Positions 1 to 11,569 of a stretch of DNA of 64,000 nt are shown here, piece by piece. Source of the stretch: Manis javanica (taxonomy: Eukaryota > Chordata > Mammalia > Pholidota > Manidae). Numbering within the stretch: position 1 is the first letter of the stretch; each line of letters begins with the position of its first letter. Location: positions 141,501-205,500 of the forward strand of contig NC_133162.1 in assembly GCF_040802235.1 (NCBI RefSeq), given 5' to 3'. The notes beneath the pieces were generated by a model. The model had not been told where the DNA came from, ran no database searches, and saw only the letters and a list, made by a program, of their open reading frames with translations. Position numbers and translations under genes: made by a program.

Positions 1-479
1 GGCAATGGATATATGATCCAGAGCTCAGGAGAGAGATCTAAAGCTGAAGATGAACATCTGCAAAGCAGAAGAATTTTAGTGGCAGCAGAAGCCATCAAAG
101 AGAATGAAATGGGTTAAGGAGAACCCAAAAAATTGAAAGGAGAAAAGGAACAAGTACAGTGGTTTTGGAAACATATTTACTGACAGAGAAAGAAATGAAC
201 CATGGCAATGAAGGAATTTTTAAAGATTATTCTAGGAACAGAAATCCTAAATATTAAGAAATGTATTAATATATTTCATCATATTCATATTTCTGAGGAG
301 AAATGCCCTGTGATCACCCACAGATACTGAGAAGGTATCTACAAACTATCCTCCCATTTGTAATAAAAACTTTCAACAAAAGGGAATTTAGGGGATTCTT
401 CTTTAAAATGACAAAATGTTTAAGTCTTACCCCAAAAGCCAGCATCACAATTCCTAAGGAAACACTGGATAAGGATACT
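1..479. other. No gene recognised
   Basis: A-rich sequence with only short chance open frames. I recognise no gene, RNA or repeat family here, although the lower part may be the eroded edge of the old L1 fragment that follows. Confidence 0.5.
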
Positions 480-960
480 CCCTCACCATAGTCATTAAAC
501 AATTTTTAAATGGTAATACTGAATGCAATTGAAAGAGATAAATGGTAGTAAAAATGATGACTTGCATATAATTCATACCTAGAAAACCCAAGAGAGTCAT
601 GTGAAAACTATTCCACACAAGGAAATTCTATAAACTGGCAGACTATAAAAATAACATATGAAAGTCCTTACGTATACAAAGACACTTTCACTGTAACAAC
701 TACAATGGAAAGCAGAATACCTACTGGTACACTGAACAAAAATGTACAAGAGTATGTGAGGGGAGAAATAGGAAGGATACAAAAAGAGCAAAACAAATGA
801 AAAAACATACCATATTCAAGCAAAGGAAGCATCCATATCCTAAAGATACCAAATCTCCCTAAGTCAGAAAATAAATATAACATTATCCTAATAAGCAACA
901 CATTCTTAGATACAGACAAGCTCATTCAAAAGTTCATGTAAAAAATCAGGCTATAATTGA
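480..960 (+). mobile_element. Old L1 ORF2 fragment (eroded)
   Basis: The + strand resembles the reverse-transcriptase part of L1 ORF2, from the stretch encoding the KNPKDS-type region through the segment that reads like 'ccatattcaagcaaaggaag' and 'accaaatctccc'. It is heavily diverged with no open frame, as expected for an ancient mammalian L1M copy. Neither end of an L1 is present. The call rests on remembered L1 order, not an alignment. Confidence 0.5.
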
Positions 961-1004
961 CAGAGGTAGGTTATATTTCTTTTCAGTGAAATTTAGTGTC
1001 CCTC

Positions 1005-1383
1005 CCTATATTAGTCAGCTCTGGCTGTCATAAAAATACCACAAACTGAATGGCTTAAAAAACAGAAACTTCTTTTCTCAGAGTTCTGAAGGCTGGGAGT
1101 TCGAGATCAAGGTGTGGGCCAAATCTGTTCCAGCTGAAGACCATCTTGCTGGCTTGCAGATGACCACCTTCTCGCTGGGTCTTCTCATGGTGGAGAGATG
1201 AAGATCTCTCTTCATCCTCCTCTCACAAGGCCACCAATCCTATCAGATTAGGACCCCACCACTAGGGCCTCATTGAAGCATAATCACCTTCTAAAAGCTC
1301 TATCTTCAAATACAGTTGTATTAGCACTTAGGGTTGGCTTCAACATATAAATTCTTAGGTGATACAATTCTATCCATAGCACT
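1005..1383 (-). mobile_element. MLT1-type MaLR LTR, reverse orientation
   Basis: The + strand shows the characteristic reverse complement of an MLT1 (ERVL-MaLR) LTR. It starts with the 'ttagtcagctctggctgtca' end, followed by the 'ccacaaactgaatggcttaa' and 'gttctgaaggctgggag' blocks, then 'aggaccccaccactagggcc' and 'ggcttcaacatataaattct'. That order defines the family and puts the LTR on the minus strand. The edges are approximate and no internal retroviral sequence adjoins it, so it is a solitary LTR. Confidence 0.8.
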
Positions 1384-1633
1384 CCCTGTGGTGCCCTTCT
1401 CTGCAGAATTATATAGCCCCTTGCAGTGGAACTCACTTACATAGCAGGTACGTAATCCTCCATGTGCTTTGCTTTGACCAGTAACATGTGAATGGAAGTG
1501 ACATGTGTCACTTTTTAGTACAAGCTGTAGGAGCCACACACAGATCACCATGTTCTCCCTCTGCCACAAGGACCAACAAGTTACAGAAGTAAAATGATAA
1601 AGAAACCTTTGCTGTGGACCTAACTAGTCAATG
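1384..1633. other. No feature recognised
   Basis: Short stretch between two LTRs with no recognisable gene or repeat. Confidence 0.4.
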
Positions 1634-1639
1634 AACTGG

Positions 1640-2185
1640 TGTTGGGAGCAAACCTGTGGGCCTTTAGGCAGGCTCGGTTACGAAAGCCTTAAAACAACAG
1701 CAACCTTTGAGTAAAGTCTCTCCTGTAAAATCGGAAACAATGAATCCATCCACGCGTTAGAAACAAGTTTTCCCCTATTACCAAGAAACGCATTTAGCAA
1801 ACTCCTAAGCCAGAACTAGTGGTTAAGTTACCTAGCAACCTCTGCTTTTCTGTTCTTTCCACTGGCCTATTAATATTGCCAACATCTTATAAATCAAGAA
1901 ACACCCTCTGCCCCAGGGGAAAGCCCCACCCTTGAAACCTCCCTCCACAAGATGGCGAACTCCCTGCTTCTCTTCCGGGTTCTCCGCTCCCGCCGGCGCC
2001 AGCCAAGGCCCAATCACCTTCTGACCCACCCCTTCCTTGCTACCTGTATAAATAGAGCCTGCAAACAATAAACTGTGTCAGCTTGATCAGACATCCTGTC
2101 TTGCTGTGCCTTCTTTGTGGCTCTTGCCCCTTCATTCTCTCCTCTAGGTCGTCGACCCCCGTTGATAGTCCTGCAGGTCAGGACA
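1640..2185 (+). mobile_element. Solitary class II (betaretrovirus-like) LTR with perfect 6-bp TSD
   Basis: The element begins TGTTGGGAGC and ends GGACA, and is flanked on both sides by the identical hexamer AACTGG (1634-1639 and 2186-2191). Six-base target duplications and a TGTTGGGAGC start are typical of class II, ERV-K/IAP-like LTRs. Inside, a TATA box (2047-2054) lies just before an AATAAA (2067-2072), and the 3' part has the C/T-rich R-U5 look of this class, including 'ctcctctaggtcgtcgaccc'. No gag, pol or env sequence is attached, so this is the product of LTR-LTR recombination. The preserved duplication suggests a fairly recent insertion. Confidence 0.88.
2047..2072 (+). promoter_or_regulatory. 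TATA box and polyadenylation signal of the solitary LTR
   Basis: TATAAATA occupies 2047-2054 and AATAAA 2067-2072. In compact class II LTRs the TATA box and the poly(A) signal lie close together around U3/R. Here they could start or end a host transcript. Activity is inferred. Confidence 0.6.
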
Positions 2186-2191
2186 AACTGG

Positions 2192-2690
2192 CACAATAAT
2201 CAAACAGATACAAAGAGCAACACCACAGTGCAAAGAAAACAGGATGATGATCTGTTACCCACGGACTAAAATCAATCACTGTGTTACTTGGGATGATGGG
2301 CACTTACATACTCACTGTTACTTAAGTAACGTGAGTGATACTGAGTCAAACAGTGTTTACCTCGTGGGTTTAAAGCTTTAGGAAAAGAGGCAGGAAAACA
2401 ATGTTAGTAATAAATCTCAGCTTCTACTCACTGCCTTTAGTAAACCACTATAGGAAAGTTATGATCTCAGGAAGAAAAAAAAAGATCCAGTTTGCAAGCA
2501 AGGATAAAAGATACTGGGGTCTTGTACAACTCTCAAAGCATTTCTCATCTTATCTTTTATTGTTAAGTCTGAAAACACTGCATCTTCCAGTTTTTATGAA
2601 AAAAGGACATGAGAAATGCTTTCAGTCAAGAGTAATTAAACTCAACTTCATGGAAGTGACAAATATAAGTTAGGACAGTGATATGCTATA
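2192..2690. other. No gene recognised
   Basis: AT-rich intergenic sequence. A 90-residue open frame at 2401-2673 resembles no protein family I know and has no codon-quality signal, so I treat it as chance. Confidence 0.45.
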
Positions 2691-2694
2691 ACAT

Positions 2695-3035
2695 GATTCA
2701 ACGGTTAAGATAATATGCTAAGTAAATTAAGTCAATCAGAAAAGTATGAATACTGCATGATTCCACTTACATGAGGCTCTGGAGTAGTCAAATTCATGGA
2801 CAGAGAAAATAAATTAGTGTTTGGCAGGGACTGAGTTAGAAGGCAATAGGGAGCTAGTGTTTGATGAGCACAGAGTTTCACTTGGGGAAGATGAAATGTT
2901 CCTGGAGATGGATGATACTCACGGTCACACAACAATGGGAATATAACTAATGCCATTAACCTGTACTCTTGAAAATTGCTAAAAGAGCAACTTTCAGATC
3001 ATGTATATTTTATCAAAGTAGTAAAAAACATAATG
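2695..3035 (+). mobile_element. Old L1 3' end (L1M type)
   Basis: The + strand carries the conserved 3' tail of ancient L1s in order: 'actgcatgattccacttaca' with 'tgaggctctggagtagtc', then 'acagagtttcacttggggaa', 'gatgaaatgttcctggagat', 'cacacaacaatggg' and 'gccattaacctgtactc'. It ends in a degenerate A-rich run near 3030. There is no coding potential. Confidence 0.75.
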
Positions 3036-5880
3036 AGCTTTTCACCAAATTGTAGTCCAAAATTATACTTACGGTTGATGCACTGATGTTTTCCCTACTC
3101 GTTTTTAAGTGATTAGATAAAACAGAAGAATTAGTCTTTAACAGGGTTTAGAAGGATGAGAATAAAATCAAGGGAAGGAAGAAAAAAAGAAGCAGGTCTT
3201 GATACCAGATAAGATTAAATGTGAGAGAAAGGAAGGAGTCCAGAATAAATCTCCTTTTGGTGGTTTGAGTCACTAGGTAGATGGAAGTAATATTATATAA
3301 AAGGGAAGAAAGGACGTGGTTTCCATTCTGCATTTGTTAAAGCTTCAGGTGCTTTCTGGATAGCTACAAAGAGGCCTCCGAAAGGTAACTGAACCTACGA
3401 TCTAAATTCTGGGGAAGAGGCCCAAGCTGGAGAGAACCATTAAGACTGCCAAACCACAGAGGGCCAAACAGGTCAAGGTCAACTGCAGAGTGTGAAGAAT
3501 GGGACCTGGACCGGAACACCTGGGCAAGCTATGCTCAGAAGCAGAAGAATTCATGGAAACAGACAAGAAATCTTCAAAGAGGCCATGACAGAAGCTAACA
3601 GACAGGAATGAGCAGAACCTGGACAGTAGTTCCAATATGGCAGAAGAATCAAGTAAGGCAAAGACTACAGCATAGTCATTAAATCTAACTATAATTTAGG
3701 CTATCACTTTAGAAGATGCGAGTTAAGACATATGGAATAGGTTAAAGTGCAGAGAAGCTCTTGAACTATTTACAGAAAATACAACTTTCAACAGTCTGAT
3801 GGGCACCCCGCATGCAGACTAGCTGAGAGTTGCTTAAAGGATCTGCAGTCGACTCAGTCCTTCAGACATCCCCTGTTTATCCGTGCACCAGGCAGGGCCC
3901 TCCAAAGGCTGTCTGGGACCACACTACTTTAGCAACTCCAGAAAAACCTTTTTACATAAGTTGTGCTTTAGCCCTAGGTGACCATCGCCACCATGAAATG
4001 ATGAAAGTTTATTTCCAGGTTGGTAGTAAAACACTGTCCACTACATTGTCTGTGGGCCAGTGAGGACACTGTTTCCGACTTCTGTGCCTTTGGGTTTCCC
4101 TGTCCCATGAGAATGCAGCACACTTCCTCCTAAGAGCCTATTCTGATCAGGTAACAAATGTGTCTGTCTCTTTTACATAGCCTCACAAAGACCAGGGACC
4201 AATCTGCACTCACCCTGGATGACTCTCAGGTCATATAACTGGACAATGTTTACATGCCACCTTTATCTTGTTTAGGTGTATTTCCCTGAAGCTGAATTTT
4301 ACTTATTTCTACTTCTCCGTTTTAATTCATGAACCCTCATAAACCTCATAAAATACAATGCAAAAAAAACTGAGGAATAAATAAATAAAAGACTCACCAC
4401 ACATTCATTAATTTTCTGTTGTTGGAAATGCGCAGAAGACTCTGGAAGGATAACAGGGAAAACAGGGTACTAGACTTGAGTCATGAAGGGAATGGTGAGG
4501 CTTGCTACTGTATTTTCCAGCCCCAAACTCTCTACACATTATCCAGAAAAGACCAGGGTAAAAAAAGCCTTCCTGTATGAGAACAGTATTTTACAGCTTT
4601 AGAAGGGGCAGGAAAGCCAGGGTAAAGAAACACACAAAACCCATAATTGGTAGAGACTAAAAATAAAATTTATCATTAGGTTACTGAAAATGTTTGTTTC
4701 CTACCGATTTAGCAATATATAGATTAATGTCTCCACTATAATATAAAACTTTCAACGGAAAACAGGCTCCTATTATTGTGTTGCAGAATTTATTATTTTC
4801 AAGAACAGATTACTGACATTAAGTTGAAAACACTAAGTTTCCCAAAAGTGCCGTCAAAACAAACATGTTTTGGCTTCACTGCAGCAAAGTTGAAGACACT
4901 AGCCAAAAATCAGCGTACCTGATGCATACAAGTCATTAGAGCTTAGAAAATCACTTACGTCCTCAAATCCATGTTCTCCCCATCTTTCTTGTAAGGCAGA
5001 GATACCCTGAACTGTTCCTGAACTACCAGGAAGAACAAGACAGAAAGAACATCACTGTATCTCCAAACAACAGGTTTGGGAGAGTTCAGACAACAGAAAC
5101 GAGGGGAGAGTGAAGGAATGCGGGTGTTCAAGAAGCACTATAGACAGGTGCTCTCGGCTGTGACAGATTATTCCTCCCCCTCAGACCACACCCCCAAGAT
5201 CGCACCAATAAACATTTCCTAGGCCTTCACCTGCTCCAATCCTTCTCAAAGTCTATCCAAACCTTCCAGTATTTGATAACTTCTGGAGGACGAGGTACCA
5301 CTCTTATCTTTTTCACTCTTGGCAGAAGCAATAGCTGCTTGGCCCCGCAAAGCTATTATCTCCTTTCTGTGACTCGTCTCTGCTCTGAAGCGCTAAAGGG
5401 TTCAGGTCACAGGGGTTGTCTTTCTTGAATTTACCATCAATTCAGGTGGAATTCCTATCGCCTCCCTTCGTGCTTCCAGACCGCTACCTTGTTCCAATGA
5501 AAACGAGACCGTCATCCACAACCCGAACATCCCTCCCACAACTCAGAGTCCCTGGAAACTAGGTCTTGTATAAACTGTAAAAGCAAACGAGGAGTGGTGG
5601 GCAAGCTACACAGTGCAGAAGGGGACCTGACATTTCAACTGCTGAAGAGACTCCAAGATACACCACAAATACAACTGCTACCCGGGGAGACTCGGTCCGC
5701 ATACACTCCACGGTGATTTCTCCCGGAACAGGGACATTTCACTAGTCACGCATACGCTCATGTTACCGATGAAAAACTGAATGTCACAAGGCTTAATAAC
5801 ACCGCTCAGGAGGCTCCCGTGGTAGAGCTGGGAACTGCACGCCGAGCTCAGACCCCAGCTGTCCACCACCCACCCCCGGC
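3036..5880. other. Intergenic sequence, no gene recognised
   Basis: No open frame here has recognisable protein similarity, and I see no RNA gene or familiar repeat. It leads into a CpG island near 5.9 kb, so it could hold intron or UTR sequence of an unidentified transcript, but I cannot point to exons. Confidence 0.45.
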
Positions 5881-6370
5881 CTCGCTGTTACCTTCGGTTC
5901 GCCCGGCCTTCCGCAGCGCCTGCTTCTGACGAAGTGACCCCTGAAGGCGCAGCCAAAGCCGGCCCTTCCCAGCCCGGACCCGAGCGGCCCGAGGCTACGA
6001 CCGCCTCCCGCTCGGCCCAGGTCCGCGGCTTGCCCCCGCAAGGCGGGTCCCGCAGACGGACAACCACCGCCCTTTCCGCTCGCAGCAAGTGGAGCGACAT
6101 CCCGCGCCCCGCCGCCGCGCCAACCCCCAAGGGCGCAGAACCAGCCTGCAGGTGCCCGAGCTCTCGCGCAAGAGCAGCAGGCGGCCCGCAGAGCCCGGCA
6201 CTTCCGGCGGAAGGGGCAGAGCCACTCGTGCGCAGAAGTAACCCGGAAAACGTCCCAGAATCCAGTGGGAACGCGTCACGCAGGGCGCCCGGCGTTTGCG
6301 CTTGTGTTTATTTGCGAGGGTGTCCGGGGGTCCCTTGGCCGCGCAGAATAGACGCAGGAGCAGAAGCAGA
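5880..6370. promoter_or_regulatory. CpG island, probable promoter
   Basis: GC content and CpG density rise sharply from about 5.88 to 6.36 kb against AT-rich flanks. A palindromic pair of ETS-type sites, ACTTCCGG joined to CGGAAG, lies at 6200-6212; such GABP/ETS sites mark housekeeping and zinc-finger gene promoters. Long frames in several phases here are expected in stop-poor GC-rich DNA and none resembles a known protein. The direction of transcription and the gene served are undetermined. Confidence 0.6.
6200..6212. promoter_or_regulatory. Back-to-back ETS/GABP-type motif
   Basis: ACTTCCGG overlaps CGGAAG to form a near-palindrome with two inverted GGAA cores. It sits in the CpG-dense part of the island, as in many TATA-less promoters. 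Binding is inferred from the motif only. Confidence 0.5.
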
Positions 6371-7849
6371 GTAATTTATCCAAATTCTGGATAGCAGCTC
6401 TCTTCAAACCCATTAAAAAGTTGCTAGTTCTCATCCAGTAAAGTAATTTCTAAACCATTGTTAACCTTAAAAATAAACTCAGTTGTTTTACCAGCAAAAA
6501 TGATTTTATTCTAAAACAGCAGAAAATTACAACCGGGGACAAACAAGCTATGGCAAAACTACAGATCGATCTGTTCCCCCAAAAAAGTCCACTGAAGTAA
6601 ACTGGGAGTTCCACTGTGTAGCTTCTCACCGCTGCGCTGCTGCTGGGAAAGGAGGAAATCTTCCGTCCTTCTGCTGGGTTGGAAAGTAAATAAAACAGGT
6701 GTCCCTTTTCTGGTGGGATCTGCAGTTGAGGAGTGTTAGGCATGAGAGTTCCTCCTGCAGGCCTCCTGATGCCATGTCAGAGGTTTCATCTTGAATGGAT
6801 GATATTCCATTGTTGGAAAACCTACTCTAGTGTATATACAGGAAAAAAATAGGTCATAGGGTGGGTGCACTCCAAAATCATACAAATTTACACTTCCTGT
6901 ATATGGTACTTTCTTGCCCATAAACTCCAAAGATCATTACATTCACAAATTTCCTTATGAAAATCTTTACTTAGTTATTTTTCTGATAGATGGACTTGAA
7001 CTCATAGGCTCCCCTTCTTTGGTTTCTGTCGCACATGAAATAAGTTCACCACACGGCTTTCTCAAACGTTCCCACTGCCACTGTTGCACTCTACAAACAG
7101 TGGTAGAACAGGCTTTGTGACACGGGCTTCAGTGGGAGGGGTGGGGATTGACTATCTGTCTCATGACTTATCTGACCTATCTCTGGTTTTTCCTTTTCCT
7201 AAAGTATGACCTCCTATATTGAAATGCATGTATCTTTTCTGATCCTGCAATTGCCCCTCAGTGGCTGCATTATGCAGATCTAGGGACTTCAGCCTTTACC
7301 CTCCCATTCACTTCTTCTTTGAGACTGTGGACTATCTCCCTTGCTCAGTCCCCTGGCCTGACCACCAGAAGTATAAGAGAAAATTTTTTTCTCTTACCCC
7401 ACTTACTTTTTACCCACTCCTCTCTTACCCATTTGGAAATACTTTAAATCCAGAATGATTGGCAGGGATGTGAGGAGAAAAATCAATGCTGACACTCATC
7501 CCTCTAGGATATGGAATGTCATTTTGTCTCTCTAGCATCATCCATAAAAACAGAGAAAGTAACACAAATTTGGATTTGTTAGCCTGTCTCTAATAATAGG
7601 CAAGCCAAGAATGCAACCTCTTTCCTCCAACAATGAATCTAAAATCCTCAGACCCAGGGAGAGGAGATTCATGCATAATGCCTAGGTACTTCCGACTCTG
7701 GCCATGGAAACAATTGTGCCCTGTATAAATAGGTCTCATGGTTATATTCCATTAAGAAGAAAATAAAATCGCTGAGAACAAGGAGATAAACTAATAACGG
7801 AAATTTTCCAAAGCTAAGGGAGTTCACTCACCTCATTCTTGCGTTCAGG
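6371..7849. other. No gene recognised
   Basis: Moderately AT-rich sequence between a CpG island and a possible LTR remnant. No convincing coding frame or RNA gene. Some of it may be an eroded retroviral LTR, but I cannot name the family. Confidence 0.4.
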
Positions 7850-8107
7850 GAGTTAGTAGCTAACCGTCAAGCCACAGATAATGTTCTCAGCTTCCCATGC
7901 CTCGGTGATCCAGCTCCTTACACAGCCCACAACAGGACAGATGTCAGCTTGTCCACAGTGGTCACCAGCTCAGTACACCCTTAACTAGGTTTTTCCTCCT
8001 CTCCTGTCTCATTTTCTACACTCCCTCATTGTTTTCTGTGATCACTTCCCAAATAAACTGCTTACACAAGTTCATGTCTCAGTTCTCTTTTGGGGGAATA
8101 CAAAACA
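7850..8107 (+). mobile_element. Possible 3' part of an old retroviral LTR
   Basis: The stretch ends with 'ccaaataaactgcttacac', then 'gtctcagttctcttttgggg' and a short A-rich run. This is the usual layout of an LTR poly(A) signal followed by U5 in ERV1/ERVL-type elements. The 5' edge is not visible and the family is not identified. Confidence 0.35.
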
Positions 8108-8369
8108 ACAACCCATACTCTGACCAAGTCAAAGAAAATATAGGAGCTCCATTAAAAAAAAAAACTGATGCCCTGGCCCCCAGCATTAAGGAGTGGACAG
8201 GTTCTCAAACCAGCAATCCCAGCCCAATCACCCAGCAGAATCAGTATTACCACCAGCAGTCAGTAGTACTTCTATTGTGTTTTTCAGGAGATCCGATTGC
8301 TTCACTGAAAGCTACCAGTTAATGCTGGGTACATTTGCTTGATAAAATCTGAGTCACATACAGGATCTA

Positions 8370-8660
8370 AACTGCAAGGGAGTTTGTTTTCCTGCTGCTA
8401 TTGTAAGAAATTGCCACAATAATAATGTCCCAAAACAACAAAAAAAATTTCTCATACTTCTGGTGGTCAGCGAGCGATTCAAGATCAGTGTCACTGGGCT
8501 GAAATCAAAGACCGGCCAGTGTGCTCCCTCCAGGGGCTCTAGGGAAAATCCATTTCTTGCCCTCTTCAGAATCAGGTGCTGCCGGCACTCGTTGGCTTGT
8601 GGCCACATTAGGCCCTGCCCTACGGTCACATGGTCATGTTTTCTGTGTGTTAACGGAGCC
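8370..8660 (-). mobile_element. MaLR-type LTR fragment, reverse orientation
   Basis: The + strand contains, in order, a 'ctcatacttctggtggtcag'-like block, 'gtcactgggctgaaatcaaa', 'gctccctccaggggctctag', 'tccatttcttgccctcttc' and 'gttggcttgtggccacat'. This is the reverse complement of a common MLT1-like LTR. It ends near the second CpG island, and neither terminus is clear. Confidence 0.6.
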
Positions 8661-8899
8661 CCAACAAATAAGAAGGCAGACAAACCACAAAGGATGTGGG
8701 ATCCCCGGCAGGAAGCCCCTTCACCCCGACAGGGTTTGAGCCTGGACACCCTCAGCGAGGTTCTCTCACCTGAAGTGTTTGCCAGGATTTGGGAAAAGAC
8801 AGCTCTACACACAGAAACACTGAGAAGCCTCCAATAAAAAAAATGAACGAGAAGGGAACACGGGGATGCAGACTGGAGCAGGTGTCAGAGAAGAGCCGA

Positions 8900-9480
8900 G
8901 AGGCTGAGAAGACAGGAGAGCGCCCCCACTTTCCTCCTTGGGAACTCCAGAGGACATGGTCGCGAAGCCCTGCGGGAGCTCCGCGGAAACAGCCGAGTGC
9001 AGGCAGAGCGAGCCGAGTGCTGGCGGAGACGGCCGAGTGCAGGCGGGGAGGGGCGGAGGGACTGAGAGCGCCTAGTGTGGCCCGCGCGCCGCGCTGGGAG
9101 GCAGGCAGGCGGAGGCAGCGTGCTTCGCTGTCGCGATGGCCCGGCCGTGGTGGCGTCCGGACCGTCCCTGCGTCTCCTCTCTAAGCCTCTGTACCGTCCG
9201 CCCCGCCTCCGCCGCGCCCGCGCCTCCCCCTCGGAACACTGGCCACTGCGCGTCCGCACAACCCCTTCCTGGCCCAGAAGACTGGCGACCTGTAGGCCCA
9301 GCCGAGCTGGGGGTTGTGCTTTCTTCCCTCAGCGACCCGCCGGCGAAGCCTGTTTCCCGCCCGCCCATGCCCAGCGCGGCCCAGGCGAGGGTGGAGCGCC
9401 CCTGCACCGCGTTCCGGGAGCGACGCCGAGGCTTCTGTGCAGGTCTTGGGGAGACGCGTTGGCGGAAACTAGCCTGCTGG
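8900..9480. promoter_or_regulatory. Second CpG island, probable promoter
   Basis: A GC- and CpG-rich block with sharp edges, about 2.5 kb beyond the first island. It includes GC-box-like runs (for example 'ggggaggggcgg' at 9041-9052) and a 20-bp tandem repeat. Overlapping frames of up to 225 codons cross it on both strands, but none resembles a known protein and they contradict each other. Most likely it is the promoter and first non-coding exon of an unidentified gene. Confidence 0.55.
8992..9051. repeat. Three-copy 20-bp tandem repeat in CpG island
   Basis: The core GCCGAGTGCNGGC recurs exactly every 20 bases, starting at 8992, 9012 and 9032. Copies 1 and 3 share the 13-base core and copy 2 differs by one base. 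Confidence 0.85.
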
Positions 9481-11291
9481 CCCTTCCTGACGATAGTGAA
9501 GTAGAACATGTGGGGGCCAGTGGACACTTAGGATGGACACGGCCACAGAGGACACGTCTGTATTCCCAAAGCAAGCGAACAGTCCATTTTACTAAACAAA
9601 GGAAGACCCATGGGAGAAAATGTATAAATACTATGTTTTCAAAGTGACGGCAAAGCACTTTTCTTAGACATACATGCACGCTCTTCCAGAAAAATGCCTG
9701 CTCCAAACTTGAAAAAGGGGCAATTCCAGGCTCTTCTTTATCACCATTTCTTTCTAACCGGTTGGTAACCCCTCTACTCTGCTGTCGATGATTTTGAGTC
9801 CTTTCTCCATGCACCAGCCTGAGCGTCATGAAGAGGAGTTGGAGTAGCTGATCTGTGGCCGAGACAGGGAGGAGAGGGTACAAGAACCAAGAGAGAGGGG
9901 GAAGAGACAGCAATGGGGCAAGGGAAGCCTTTGAAGGGGCTTCTATCATAGCCTGGAATTCCTGGAACCTCAATTCATTTAAAACACATGCACGAAGACA
10001 AGACAAAGAGTGAAGAAGGGTTTAGGTTTTGTGGGGAGTTGGGGTGAGGGTGGTAGGAGAAAGTTCTGGAAAGGAGAGACTAGAAAGTGCTGAAAAGGTG
10101 AAGCTAGTGTTTTTGTGGGATATCTGAATTGGTCCTAGTGGCCCCTGCACTCCCAGGCACCTGAGGCTCTACTTGCCTTCACCTCATTGTCAAAATTTAC
10201 TCATGGAAACCTCACTCCTCAATTTCTGCTTGAAGATTGTGTGCAGGTGCAGGTGGACAGAGTGCTTTACTCCAGTCCTGGGATCATGGAGTGGTGGGCA
10301 ATTGTATTACATGATACACAAGACACTGTCAAGACACATACACATAGCCACTTAATGAGACAAATTAGAACCACCTTTCCTTCAAGTACACAGATGGGTA
10401 TGGTAGCTAAACTATACACAAGAGGCAACTTTGTGAACACTTTCGGGGCAAGATGAGTAACTCGTGGTTTTCAGACTTTTTTCAGTTCAACCCATAGTAA
10501 GAAATACATTTTGTATTCCAACTCAGTGAACATTTATATATCCTCAAACAATTGAAACAAAAATTTCACAAAGCAACACTTATCTTTACTAATTGTAATA
10601 ATGCTCTGGTATTTTCTTTTCTCTCCTATCCTATTTCAATTAAAACCATCACTTCATCCTCAGAATGCTCCTCAGAATCCATGCTGCCACAATTTCAGAA
10701 ACAATGTGTTAGAGGAACAAAGTATTTCACTGCATCCCCAACCTCTGCCTCCCAAAGTGCTGGACTGAGGAGTCGTTGGACCATGCCTTTCCCCACTCTT
10801 GAATATATTGGGATTTGCAGTGTGACATTTTCCTCTGAGATGTATCCCCATATAAGTAAGTCTCACTTTGTTTTCAAAGCAGATGCCTTGAATTCTGTGG
10901 CAGTTTAATCACACAGCCCTGGGAGTGAGTCTTCCACTATAAACAAATTTGATCCATTTGTAAATTTGGTGCTGAGAGCAGACATTTCTGAGGCCCTAGG
11001 AGGCGATTCTCTGTTGTCCCTCATTTATTGGCTACTAATGGTTAATTAATATTGGCTGGAGAGATCATTTCTTCTCAGCATTTATTAGGTATTTGTATTT
11101 CACCTCTTATACAATACTTGCTCACTGACCAGTGTCTTCACAAAAGATGAAAAGTTCTCAGGGGAGAAAGCTGCTCTTGGGATTTCATGTTTCCCATTTC
11201 TGAATTGGAAATAAGAATGTATACTATACAAAGCTGTGAATATAGAAGATGTGTACCTATTGCTACTGAAATATGGGAGGTGATCTACATA
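9481..11291. other. No gene recognised
   Basis: Sequence between the CpG island and the Tigger transposon. Several small open frames exist, but none has recognisable similarity or consistent codon use. A short match to an Alu-like phrase at about 10738-10766 is treated as coincidence. Confidence 0.45.
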
Positions 11292-11569
11292 AAGGCACAC
11301 CTTGGAGACATTGCCAGTTTGGTTTCAGACCACTGCAATAAAGTGAATGCCACATAGAGTGAGTCAAATGACAGTTTTTGTTTCCCAAGTGCATATAAAA
11401 GTTACATTAACATTATGTGTAGTCTATTAAGTGTGCTATAGCATGTCTAAAAAACAATGTACATACCTTAATTTTAAAGTCTTTTATTGCTAAAAAATAT
11501 TAACCATAAACTGAGCTTTCAATGAATCATAATCTTTTTGCTGATTGAGCATCTAGCCCTTGAAATTGA

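Noticed and set aside
3985-3998. Good Kozak-like context 'catcgccaccatga'
   Set aside because: The frame after the ATG closes after a few codons, and no coding gene is visible.
5934-6374. 146-codon frame in the first CpG island
   Set aside because: Composition-driven Arg/Pro/Ala-rich frame with no known similarity, overlapped by equally long frames in other phases.
9329-10006. 225-codon minus-strand frame across the second CpG island
   Set aside because: Stop-poor GC-rich DNA gives conflicting long frames on both strands, with no recognisable domain.
10738-10766. Alu-like phrase 'ctgcctcccaaagtgctgg'
   Set aside because: Only about 20 bases match and the flanks are not Alu, so it is coincidence and not evidence of primate DNA.
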